Below, piece by piece: positions 1-5,194 of a stretch of 22,052 bases of DNA (position 1 is its first letter; each line of letters begins with the position of its first letter). The stretch covers positions 1 to 22,052 of the IMG/VR virus record IMGVR_UViG_3300028837_000559. One strand, given 5' to 3'. This DNA is from a virus. The notes below the pieces were generated by a model. That model was not told the DNA's origin and did no database searches. It saw only the letters and a list, made by a program, of their open reading frames with translations. The translations under genes were made by a program, and so were the position numbers.

Positions 1-566
1 TGTTCTTCCGACCTCCCATCAGTACGACCGCGAATAGGGTGGGAAAGGTAGGCGGTAATTTTTTTGGGGGATTCTGCGGGGGTGCATTTTATGTTGAAAG
101 GAGGAAAACCTAAAAATGAAGGAAGGGGAAATCCGATTCCAAATTTTTGTTGTCGCAGCATTGCCGCTTCCCGGGGGTCGTGTGGAAGATTTTGTGGGTT
201 TGATTTTTTGTATTTTGGCAGATCATCCAATTCTTCTGGAAGTATTCCCCGGTTTACCATTTCCCTCGTATGTAGAAATGCCGCGAGGTTCCAAAAAGCT
301 GCTACAATATGAGGTTCATCCCGTTGTCCGTCTCGATATTTATTGATATGCCGCAACGCAGAATCTAAAAATTGACTTAAAGGCATCCCTTTTTCCCAAT
401 TACGAGCGTCATATTTCAATGCTCCTGCTTCAAAATGTTTTGCTAACAATTCAAGAGCAACTGGAGGAATAAGATCAAATCGCCCCTTTCCCGTTTCCGC
501 ATCCCGAACCGCACCAGAATCGAAATTACGTCGAGTTCCACTATCTTTTATGTTTGGTTGATCCAT
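1..566 (-). CDS. dATP/dGTP diphosphohydrolase-like protein with a C-terminal deoxyribosyltransferase-like start (partial)
   Basis: The gene runs off the left edge; 188 codons are visible from the ATG at 566. Residues about 17-115 (SGAVRDAETGKGRFDLIPP, then KYDARNWEKG, LRHINKYRDG, HIVAAFWNLAAFLHT) match, from memory, the phage domain first called DUF5664 and later the dATP/dGTP diphosphohydrolase N-terminal domain, a nucleotide-pool enzyme. After a Pro-rich linker, residues 169-181 (KITAYLSHPIRGR) look like the first strand and phosphate loop of nucleoside 2-deoxyribosyltransferase or DUF4406 proteins. The ATG shares one base with the stop of the upstream gene (TAATG), so translation is probably coupled. 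The first domain is a fairly sure call; the second rests on about 20 residues. Confidence 0.78.
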   Translation of the reverse strand, partial: MDQPNIKDSGTRRNFDSGAVRDAETGKGRFDLIPPVALELLAKHFEAGALKYDARNWEKGMPLSQFLDSALRHINKYRDGQRDEPHIVAAFWNLAAFLHTREMVNRGILPEELDDLPKYKKSNPQNLPHDPREAAMLRQQKFGIGFPLPSFLGFPPFNIKCTPAESPKKITAYLSHPIRGRTDGRSEE

Positions 567-829
567 TAGTAAACGTCTCCATTTTCTTGTATTTTTTCAT
601 CTTCATATTCTGCTACTACTCGTCTGTAAAATTCTTGTTTTACACATTCAAGTATGCCGACTACTTCATTTAATTCTGTGTATGAAACATTTTGTAAAAA
701 AGCAAGGCTAATTTGAGTTATAATATAATTTAATTCTCCCGCAGATAACGGGTCCATATACATTTTATCTTTAAAGGACTGAATTAACGATTCTAATTTT
801 ACCCGCTGCTCATGTTTTATATAAGGCAT
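566..829 (-). CDS. Small conserved phage protein (DUF6899-like)
   Basis: This 87-residue protein begins MPYIKHEQR and has the block GELNYIITQISLAF, then NEVVGILECVKQEFYRRVV and the acidic end YEDEKIQENGDVY. I recall this pattern from a widespread small phage and metagenome family catalogued as DUF6899; the function is unknown. It lies between two genes with almost no spacing: its stop shares a base with the next ATG, and its own start is 6 nt after the upstream stop without a clear ribosome site, which suggests coupled translation. The family name comes from memory and was not searched. Confidence 0.8.
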   Translation of the reverse strand: MPYIKHEQRVKLESLIQSFKDKMYMDPLSAGELNYIITQISLAFLQNVSYTELNEVVGILECVKQEFYRRVVAEYEDEKIQENGDVY

Positions 830-835
830 AATTTA

Positions 836-1093
836 CTATTCCCTTCCTTCCGCCATCCAAATAAGTAATTCTTTTTGAGTGTCAAAAACGTAAAAAGTTC
901 CTTCCGAAAAAGATGCCCATTCTCCGTTCGGACGTACAGCACGAATCTCTGTAGGTGACTCTTGCATAATCATATATCGAAATTCTTCACGTGGAACAGA
1001 AAATCCAACAAACGGATAATCTTGTCGTAATTGTGCGGGAGATTCTGCGAAAAGTATAGTATTATCTTTTACTCTGAACCTTACTTCTTTCAT
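836..1093 (-). CDS. Hypothetical protein, first gene after the tRNA-like leader
   Basis: An 85-residue protein starting MKEVRFRVKDNTILF. The frame stays open upstream to 1126, but the ATG at 1093 is chosen because AAGGAG lies six bases before it (1100-1105) and the upstream part falls inside the structured leader. It is a mix of short beta-like segments and charged residues (AVRPNGEWASFSEGTFYVF) with no motif I recognise. It is the first gene behind the consensus promoter at 1207-1234 and is followed 6 nt later by the DUF6899-like gene and then the nucleotide-pool enzyme, so these three probably form one transcription unit. Confidence 0.72.
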   Translation of the reverse strand: MKEVRFRVKDNTILFAESPAQLRQDYPFVGFSVPREEFRYMIMQESPTEIRAVRPNGEWASFSEGTFYVFDTQKELLIWMAEGRE

Positions 1094-1105
1094 AGTTTTC
1101 TCCTT

Positions 1106-1199
1106 ATTCGAACCTGCAATCTTCATCGGACTTCAACTCACTATTCAGATATTGCCTATTCCGTATGTAGCGTCTCGTTTTCCAATTCCGCCACGAGGC
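1106..1199 (-). ncRNA. tRNA-Leu-like 5' leader of the 836-1093 gene
   Basis: Read on the minus strand, the 94 nt starting at 1199 begin GCCTCGTGGCGGAATTGG, which contains the 13-nt D-arm signature GTGGCGGAATTGG of class II leucine tRNAs, and end GCAGGTTCGAAT (1117-1106), a T-arm 5' strand plus T-loop. The expected 3' half of the T-stem (CCTGC) and the acceptor 3' strand are absent: AAGGAG, the ribosome site of the next gene, follows at once. The first base lies 8 nt after the -10 box, about where transcription should begin. It is either a truncated tRNA gene or a tRNA-mimicking leader. An alternative hairpin, CTCGT with ACGAG, could form at the 5' end. Confidence 0.45.
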
Positions 1200-1206
1200 T
1201 AATACA

Positions 1207-1234
1207 ATTATACCATATTTTGAGCCATTGTCAA
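1207..1234 (-). promoter_or_regulatory. Leftward sigma-70 promoter
   Basis: On the minus strand there is a perfect -35 box TTGACA (1234-1229), a 16-bp spacer and a perfect -10 box TATAAT (1212-1207). It is placed to transcribe the tRNA-like leader and the three genes at 1-1093. Confidence 0.88.
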
Positions 1235-1276
1235 GAGGATAAAAAAATAAAGTTTCTGAAAACGTTAGTTAAATAT

Positions 1277-1465
1277 CTAACAATTTTTTTCATCGTGTCT
1301 CATAAATTGTTCTGTTTCCCGCCATTCATAAAAACCTTGAATAGTTCCAACATCTTCAATAATTTTTATAGCTTGGTAAATTCCGAGTTCATGTTTATCT
1401 GCAAATCGAGTTACTTCTTGTAGCCATTGCCGATAACGATTTTCAAATCCAGGGTCTTTTAACAT
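1277..1465 (-). CDS. Hypothetical small protein
   Basis: A 62-residue protein (MLKDPGFENRYRQWLQEV...) of mostly helical, charged sequence with no recognised family. Two ATGs follow the AAGGAG site. The first opens a three-codon frame ending TAA, whereas the second, at 1465, has the better 8-nt spacing from GGAG and opens this frame, so it was chosen. The ATGAAATGTTAA arrangement might let the three-codon frame modulate initiation. About 100 bases of AT-rich sequence separate it from the large inverted repeat upstream. Confidence 0.65.
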   Translation of the reverse strand: MLKDPGFENRYRQWLQEVTRFADKHELGIYQAIKIIEDVGTIQGFYEWRETEQFMRHDEKNC

Positions 1466-1560
1466 TTCATAATCTCCTTATTCATATATTCCACGAATAT
1501 ACTACATATATTCAAAATACTATTTCATAATATACAAGTTATCTTGCGAACAGGGAAAGC

Positions 1561-1743
1561 AACGTTCAGGGACGTTGGATTTGTCGAGCTATATGTTCTC
1601 TTATATCTTCTTCTTTTCTATACTTTACCTTTTCATATCTAAATATAATTTTAATATAAAGAAAGAAAAAGAAGAAAGTAAAAAGTAGTAATAAGCATAT
1701 ATAAAGAACATATAGCTGGACAAATCCAACGACAGGGAACGTT
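1561..1743. repeat. Large imperfect inverted repeat (183 bp)
   Basis: Arms at 1561-1606 and 1699-1743 are near mirror copies. CGTTGGATTTGTC (1573-1585) matches GACAAATCCAACG (1719-1731), one base is mismatched, AGCTATATGTTCT (1587-1599) matches AGAACATATAGCT (1705-1717), and outer AACGTTC (1561-1567) matches GAACGTT (1737-1743). The centre is pyrimidine-rich on one side and purine-rich on the other, so weak pairing can continue inward. ACAGGGAA occurs just outside the left arm (1550-1557) and inside the right arm (1732-1739). It could be an RNA hairpin at the end of the upstream leftward genes, a MITE-like insertion or a protein-binding site. No ribosome site supports an 80-codon frame that crosses it. 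Confidence 0.85.
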
Positions 1744-1746
1744 AGT

Positions 1747-2082
1747 TTACGATTTCGAGGGTAATCGACCGTATCTTTCCTCTGTTTTTCGTAAATCTGC
1801 AAGCTCATGGCGGTATTGTTGTCGCTTTGCTTTGTCTGGTCTCCATTCCATGTCGATATTTCGAATATGAAATCGAATCCGGTTGCTTTCCCGGTTTTCT
1901 AATTTATCCCGCATCGCGTTTCCATAGGCAATTTTACCCAAGATTTGAATGACCAGGATTTCGAGGGCTTTGTAACTACCTGTCCGAGTATCGAAGGTCG
2001 GAGTATATCGGACCTCCCCAAACTGGATCATTTGAGCACGTTCAAAGTGTTTACGTAGTTCTTGAGGGCTTAGTAAGCTCAT
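1747..2082 (-). CDS. Hypothetical protein
   Basis: A 111-residue basic protein (MSLLSPQELRKHFERAQMIQ... then RPDKAKRQQYRHELADLRK). The central stretch TGSYKALEILVIQILGKIAYG could be a buried helix; the C-terminal third is highly charged and probably helical. No family is recognised. The ATG at 2082 shares its A with the stop of the upstream gene (TAATG), and GGAGG lies just before it, inside the end of that gene. Its stop comes 4 nt before the right arm of the large inverted repeat, which may serve as its 3' RNA structure. Confidence 0.72.
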   Translation of the reverse strand: MSLLSPQELRKHFERAQMIQFGEVRYTPTFDTRTGSYKALEILVIQILGKIAYGNAMRDKLENRESNRIRFHIRNIDMEWRPDKAKRQQYRHELADLRKTEERYGRLPSKS

Positions 2083-2285
2083 TATTTTTCCTCCGCTTCC
2101 ACTTGGTCCACTGTTATTTCATGTCCAAAAAGATCATTATAAATCTTCAACAATGTTTCGGTTGGACAAAGGTTTACATACGCAAATATCTCCTCGACCA
2201 TCCAAGAAGTTCTGATTTTGTTGTCGGGGGTTTTGTTCATAGATATTACCACATACACAAAATTACTATCATTGTAAGCCACCAT
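2082..2285 (-). CDS. Hypothetical small protein, start uncertain (A8 run)
   Basis: A 67-residue frame from the ATG at 2285; the conserved-looking part is NKTPDNKIRTSWMVEEIFAYV followed by TETLLKIYNDLFGHEITVDQVE. The end shares a short pattern (L..hYN..F...IT...h[DE]) with the small proteins at 2786-3052 and 3829-3954. No ribosome site fits 2285. The good site GAGGAA instead serves an ATG at 2299, whose frame (MPKKIWWLTM..., stop at 2246) leaves this one at a run of eight A. One base of slippage in that run would give MPKKNMVAYNDSN and join the frames. Translation could also begin at the internal ATG of MNKTPDNK. Confidence 0.6.
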   Translation of the reverse strand: MVAYNDSNFVYVVISMNKTPDNKIRTSWMVEEIFAYVNLCPTETLLKIYNDLFGHEITVDQVEAEEK

Positions 2286-2309
2286 ATTTTTTTTGGCATA
2301 ATTTATTCC

Positions 2310-2528
2310 TCACCGATTCATTGTAAAATATTCATTCCGTTTCCGCATTTGAGTTTCTAATTCTGCTAATGACATACGCTTTACTATATGAGTATGCCAA
2401 TATAACCCATCATCTTTAGCTTCTCGATTTTCTTGGTTAATTTTGCCACATATACAATCGGCTTCTTCAGCGTCTATATCATTTACAAGAAATTCCGTTC
2501 CATCATTTTGACATATAATAATTTCCAT
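2310..2528 (-). CDS. Hypothetical small acidic protein
   Basis: A 72-residue protein starting MEIIICQNDGTEFLVNDIDA, with a CxC pair (ADCICGK) and a charged helix at the end (RMSLAELETQMRKRNEYF). No family is recognised. AAGGAG precedes the ATG with good spacing, and that site lies inside the last codons of the 30-codon gene immediately upstream, whose TAA is one base from this ATG. Confidence 0.7.
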   Translation of the reverse strand: MEIIICQNDGTEFLVNDIDAEEADCICGKINQENREAKDDGLYWHTHIVKRMSLAELETQMRKRNEYFTMNR

Positions 2529-2529
2529 T

Positions 2530-2622
2530 TTATTTCTCCTTATTTTTTTCTTCCGCTTTCTTCGGGGTTACGGGGAAAATAATGGTTGTAACAATTGGGA
2601 TAGTCTTATAATATGTGGTCAT
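2530..2622 (-). CDS. Hypothetical 30-residue peptide
   Basis: MTTYYKTIPIVTTIIFPV followed by a lysine- and glutamate-rich end (PKKAEEKNKEK). The ATG overlaps the TGA of the 47-codon gene by four bases (ATGA), and the TAA lies one base before the next gene's ATG. The whole frame therefore bridges two other genes without a gap, which is the main reason to think it is translated. The purine-rich C-terminus also contains the ribosome site of the next gene, so this part may simply be a spacer that happens to stay open. Confidence 0.45.
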   Translation of the reverse strand: MTTYYKTIPIVTTIIFPVTPKKAEEKNKEK

Positions 2623-2762
2623 TCTGGTCCACTTTCATCCCAATCTATTTCCACTTGAATAGGAAACCAAGGGATATACAACTCTACAAATTCTTTGTGG
2701 CTTAAGTTGTCAATCGTATTTTTCATACGCTCAAACATTTCTGATTCTTTTAAGTTTTTCAT
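2619..2762 (-). CDS. Hypothetical 47-residue protein, relative of the 2786-3052 product
   Basis: MKNLKESEMFERMKNTIDNL then SHKEFVELYIPWFPIQVEIDWDE. The last 25 residues resemble the end of the neighbouring 88-residue protein (EKFVELHNAWFNTNITIDDIDWDE), and the DNA at the two ends shares TTCATCCCAATCTAT (2634-2648 and 2788-2802, plus strand). This looks like a partial tandem duplication. AAGGAT lies 6 nt before the ATG. Confidence 0.68.
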   Translation of the reverse strand: MKNLKESEMFERMKNTIDNLSHKEFVELYIPWFPIQVEIDWDESGPE

Positions 2763-2785
2763 ACTTCTATCCTTCTTTTGGTTAG

Positions 2786-3052
2786 TTATTCATCCCAATC
2801 TATATCATCAATTGTAATGTTAGTATTGAACCAAGCATTATGCAATTCAACAAATTTTTCCTGCTCCATTTTATTGAGTATTCGCCCCATATCCGCATCC
2901 ATTTTTGAGGCTTTCATCAATTTCTTTTGATCTGGAACCTCGACAATCTTCCATAATAATACCTCTATTGCTTCTTTATAAGCATCATCCAGGTTAGTAG
3001 CTCTGAGAGTCCGTCGATCATTTGGTTCATAATCGTTTACTAATACGAACAT
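2786..3052 (-). CDS. Hypothetical 88-residue protein
   Basis: MFVLVNDYEPNDRRTLRATN then LDDAYKEAIEVLLWKIVEV, ending NKMEQEKFVELHNAWFNTN and ITIDDIDWDE. The first half, with a beta-strand start and a DAYKEA helix, looks like a compact alpha/beta domain. The tail carries the short pattern shared with three other small proteins of this array. AAGGAA precedes the ATG at good spacing. The start is 2 nt after the upstream stop. No function is recognised. Confidence 0.72.
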   Translation of the reverse strand: MFVLVNDYEPNDRRTLRATNLDDAYKEAIEVLLWKIVEVPDQKKLMKASKMDADMGRILNKMEQEKFVELHNAWFNTNITIDDIDWDE

Positions 3053-3054
3053 AA

Positions 3055-3264
3055 TTACTTTCCTTTCGGTTTAGGTTGTACCATATCAAAATGATGGTAG
3101 TCATAGTCTGGAATATGTTTTAACTGTTCTTCACCCGGTTCGACAAAGTATTCTGAATTATTACACGCGGCAAATTGCTGATTCACACAGACAAAATACC
3201 CGTCTTTATTCTTTTCAAAATTTTGTATTACATATCCGTCGGTAAGTTTTTGAAATTTTTCCAC
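3055..3264 (-). CDS. Hypothetical small protein with GTG start
   Basis: A 69-residue protein with aromatic-rich sequence (DGYFVCVNQQFAACNN, then DYDYHHFDMVQPKPKGK). The start is GTG at 3264, preceded by AGGAG about 11 nt away, which is longer than usual. There is no later in-frame ATG before residue 60, so the GTG is the only reasonable start. It begins 2 nt after the stop of the gene at 3267-3485. No family is recognised. Confidence 0.62.
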   Translation of the reverse strand: MEKFQKLTDGYVIQNFEKNKDGYFVCVNQQFAACNNSEYFVEPGEEQLKHIPDYDYHHFDMVQPKPKGK

Positions 3265-3266
3265 GA

Positions 3267-3485
3267 TTATTTTTTCTCCTGTTCCAATTCATCGCACATT
3301 TGCAATCCAGCCTCAAAAAATTTACGTGCCCGTTTGACGGATAAATCTACTCCATAGCCGGAACTATCCTTAGCTCCAGTACAAATTCTGATACCATCCA
3401 CTGGACTACGGAAATTTAGTCCCATTTTTCGGATATGAAGTTTTCCCCCAAACCCAAAATTTTCTTTTACTGTAATACTTTTCAT
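3267..3485 (-). CDS. Hypothetical small basic protein
   Basis: A 72-residue protein: MKSITVKENFGFGGKLHIRK, then PVDGIRICTGAKDSSGYGVD and LSVKRARKFFEAGLQMCDEL. The layout suggests a small beta sheet followed by one long helix. AAAGGAAG precedes the ATG, and the TGA of the upstream membrane protein gene lies just before that site. No family or function is recognised. Confidence 0.7.
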   Translation of the reverse strand: MKSITVKENFGFGGKLHIRKMGLNFRSPVDGIRICTGAKDSSGYGVDLSVKRARKFFEAGLQMCDELEQEKK

Positions 3486-3498
3486 AATTTACTTCCTT

Positions 3499-3654
3499 TC
3501 ATATTAACCACTGTAATACTATGAATCCAGTTATTCCAATTGCATGTATCAATACGCCAATCATAGGCGCATAACTCTTTTTTATCAGTTTACCGATATT
3601 GATAATTGAAAACCATATCGCAATAAACAAAAAGAGAATTTTTAACGTCAACAT
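3499..3654 (-). CDS. Small membrane protein, two predicted helices
   Basis: A 51-residue protein with a hydrophobic segment at about 4-20 (LKILFLFIAIWFSIINI), a short basic loop (GKLIKKS) and a second hydrophobic segment at about 31-50 (MIGVLIHAIGITGFIVLQWL). It should be an integral membrane hairpin with the lysines in the cytoplasm by the positive-inside rule. GGAGAGGAG precedes the ATG, and the start overlaps the end of the upstream gene by seven bases. Its TGA sits directly before the ribosome site of the next gene. The function is unknown. Confidence 0.7.
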   Translation of the reverse strand: MLTLKILFLFIAIWFSIINIGKLIKKSYAPMIGVLIHAIGITGFIVLQWLI

Positions 3655-3812
3655 AATTTTCTCCTCTCCGCTTCCGGTATTGAAATTGGTAATTTATACC
3701 CTTCTTTGAGCAAATCAGCAATTACATTTTCTGGATACTTCTTCTGTTCAATTGCTAATTTGTAAACATAATCTCTATCTTCCGCCGTCTGAAAAATTGT
3801 GTTTGTTTCCAT
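3648..3812 (-). CDS. Hypothetical 54-residue protein
   Basis: METNTIFQTAEDRDYVYKLA then KYPENVIADLLKEGYKLPI, a mostly helical, charged sequence. AGGAGG lies 12 nt before the ATG, which is rather far, and forms part of the stop region of the upstream gene (TAGGAGG). The stop overlaps the start of the membrane protein gene. No family is recognised. Confidence 0.66.
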   Translation of the reverse strand: METNTIFQTAEDRDYVYKLAIEQKKYPENVIADLLKEGYKLPISIPEAERRKLC

Positions 3813-3828
3813 TTTCGTTTTCTTCCTC

Positions 3829-3954
3829 CTAATCTACCCCATTAAATGTTATCTTCTGAAGAAATACCCGATTATACATTTCCAATAGGGATTGTTTGCT
3901 TCCATGTTCAATTATATTTACTAAATGGTTCACAAGTTCAGTTTTACTTATCAT
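3829..3954 (-). CDS. Hypothetical 41-residue protein
   Basis: MISKTELVNHLVNIIEHGSK then QSLLEMYNRVFLQKITFNGVD. The end fits the short pattern seen in the proteins at 2082-2285 and 2786-3052 (helix, YN, aromatic, IT, acidic end). AAAGGAA precedes the ATG. The start overlaps the upstream TGA by four bases (ATGA). The function is unknown. Confidence 0.66.
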   Translation of the reverse strand: MISKTELVNHLVNIIEHGSKQSLLEMYNRVFLQKITFNGVD

Positions 3955-4115
3955 TCTACTATTCCTTTCGATAAACGATTACGTTCTTTAGTAGCTATCA
4001 ATCCTTTGCTATCTAAGATAGCTATTTGTTCTTTATCTGTACGCCCATTTCGTTTTTGACGACATAATTCTGCGGATTCTCGTCGTCTTTTCTTTTGTTC
4101 CCTTCCTCTTTTCAT
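3951..4115 (-). CDS. Hypothetical basic 54-residue protein
   Basis: MKRGREQKKRRRESAELCRQ, then KRNGRTDKEQIAILDSKGLI and a basic tail. With roughly a third of residues Lys or Arg it could bind nucleic acid, but no fold motif is visible. AAAGGAT precedes the ATG, and its TGA overlaps the next ATG. The upstream junction contains ATAGTCCGAAAGGAT, a relative of the ATAGTCCKATAA element found at other junctions of this array. Confidence 0.68.
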   Translation of the reverse strand: MKRGREQKKRRRESAELCRQKRNGRTDKEQIAILDSKGLIATKERNRLSKGIVE

Positions 4116-4120
4116 TTTAC

Positions 4121-4336
4121 TTATCCTTTCGGACTATCAAAACTTGCCAACACTTCATCAAATACTTTATTCAATTCGTCTCTGATCCATTCTACATCTG
4201 ATTTCGTGTATTCATACGTCGGTCCGGTTAAATTCTGAATCAATCCCATATGGTATCGAACCTTGTCTAATCTAGTACGAGCTAACCGGGTAAATTTGTC
4301 ATTCCTCGATTCTGTTTTCGGTGTTTGCGGTCTCAT
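4121..4336 (-). CDS. Hypothetical 71-residue helical protein
   Basis: MRPQTPKTESRNDKFTRLAR, then two probable helices (TRLDKVRYHMGLIQNLTG and SDVEWIRDELNKVFDEVLAS) in a hairpin-like layout. AGAAGGA precedes the ATG at 4336. No family is recognised. It ends 5 nt before the next start. Confidence 0.7.
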   Translation of the reverse strand: MRPQTPKTESRNDKFTRLARTRLDKVRYHMGLIQNLTGPTYEYTKSDVEWIRDELNKVFDEVLASFDSPKG

Positions 4337-4356
4337 AATTTTTTCCTTCTGTTAAA

Positions 4357-4617
4357 CTATTTCATAAATATATATTCACCAGCCTTGAGTTTTTTTTCCG
4401 TTTCTTTTGTAGATTCTCCTAGAAACTGATTACGATATCTGCTTGTAGTTACCGAACAATTCCAATTTGCCGCTAGTTGAGTAGGACCACTATTGGGAAT
4501 AAATACAATTACCGTCCGATAACTTTGGAAGTAACAACCCTCGTCGGTACTGATAACAAATTGATTTGCTACTGCACGACCTGATCTGTTACTCGTCATA
4601 TTTCTTACTTGTACCAT
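4357..4617 (-). CDS. Conserved small phage protein of unknown function
   Basis: An 86-residue protein with NMTSNRSGRAVANQFVI, then YFQSYRTVIVFIPNSGPTQL, and the end SVTTSRYRNQFLGESTKETE followed by KKLKAGEYIF. I recall this pattern (SNRSGRAVANQF, SYR, TTxxYRNQFLGE, GEYI) from many unrelated phages, where it is a conserved hypothetical protein of probable all-beta fold; I do not know its role. AGGAG lies before the ATG at normal spacing. Confidence 0.8.
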   Translation of the reverse strand: MVQVRNMTSNRSGRAVANQFVISTDEGCYFQSYRTVIVFIPNSGPTQLAANWNCSVTTSRYRNQFLGESTKETEKKLKAGEYIFMK

Positions 4618-4634
4618 GTTATTCTCCTATTCTG

Positions 4635-4829
4635 TTAGTTTCCTTCAATATCAGCTATTTTCAAAAATTCACAACCATCAAAATAGCAATCTGTAGCAGT
4701 AAATAAACCGGCTATTCTGGACTCCAGTATATATAAAACATGTTCTGCGGGAGTTCCACCACGTAAATCTTCCTTAGCTCCCTTGATGATTTCCGCTATA
4801 GCCTTAGAGTGTTTTTTTGGTATTCTCAT
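4635..4829 (-). CDS. Hypothetical 64-residue protein with an ultra-short mRNA leader
   Basis: MRIPKKHSKAIAEIIKGAKE, then HVLYILESRIAGLF and a CxxxxC pair (DCYFDGCEF). The frame is open to 4874, but that part covers the promoter, so the ATG at 4829 is chosen. It lies only 16 nt after the -10 box, giving a predicted leader of about 10 nt (GGGAAAAAACA-like) with no Shine-Dalgarno site. This is the first gene of a second leftward transcript. No family is recognised. Confidence 0.7.
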   Translation of the reverse strand: MRIPKKHSKAIAEIIKGAKEDLRGGTPAEHVLYILESRIAGLFTATDCYFDGCEFLKIADIEGN

Positions 4830-4845
4830 TGTTTTTTCCCATACT

Positions 4846-4874
4846 ATTATACAATATAATTTGTATATTGTCAA
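4846..4874 (-). promoter_or_regulatory. Leftward consensus sigma-70 promoter
   Basis: The minus strand has TTGACA (4874-4869), a 17-bp spacer and TATAAT (4851-4846), a perfect consensus in all three parts. The TGA stop of the upstream gene lies inside the -35 box, so the promoter is built into the gene junction. Confidence 0.9.
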
Positions 4875-5182
4875 ATTATTTTATGCAATTCGCATAATGG
4901 ATAACAGTCGTCCGATAATTCGACATAGCATACTTGATCATTACCCTCGAATTCTAGGTCTGATAATTCTACATCGAAATACTCGGAGATAATTTCGTGG
5001 AATTGTTTTTTAGTAGGAAAATAGCTACTAAATTCTCTTTCAGTACCAATATTATATTTTTCTTCTTCTACTTCGATTTCAATTTCACGATTGATGCAAC
5101 GTCGGTCATTTATATAGAGACCATCTTCGTCAGTCCACACATCGTAAGACCATAAATCCCACACTTGTTTTTGCGTTTTCAT
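4871..5182 (-). CDS. Hypothetical acidic 103-residue protein
   Basis: MKTQKQVWDLWSYDVWTDED, then GLYINDRRCINREIEIEVE, FPTKKQFHEIISEYFDVE and a final acidic stretch ending PLCELHKII. The beta-strand start (DVWTDEDGLYINDRRCI) resembles many phage hypothetical proteins that pair VNDR with short acidic domains; the role is unknown. The charge is strongly negative. AGGAGAAAATAATT precedes the ATG. Its stop codon is part of the -35 box of the next promoter. Confidence 0.75.
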   Translation of the reverse strand: MKTQKQVWDLWSYDVWTDEDGLYINDRRCINREIEIEVEEEKYNIGTEREFSSYFPTKKQFHEIISEYFDVELSDLEFEGNDQVCYVELSDDCYPLCELHKII

Positions 5183-5194
5183 AATTATTTTCTC

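Noticed and set aside
64-346. Two overlapping plus-strand frames at the left edge
   Set aside because: They lie opposite the well-supported nucleotide-pool enzyme gene on the minus strand and have low-complexity, cysteine-rich translations.
1106-1199. A complete tRNA-Leu gene
   Set aside because: The 3' halves of the T-stem and acceptor stem and the CCA region are missing and the anticodon arm does not pair, so it is reported only as a tRNA-like leader.
1031-1423. A 130-codon plus-strand frame
   Set aside because: It runs antisense across a gene, the tRNA-like leader, the promoter and another gene, with no ribosome site.
1566-1808. An 80-codon minus-strand frame with a hydrophobic stretch
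   Set aside because: It starts within the 1747-2082 gene without a ribosome site and most of it runs through the large inverted repeat; the hydrophobic part comes from the T-rich and A-rich centre of that repeat.
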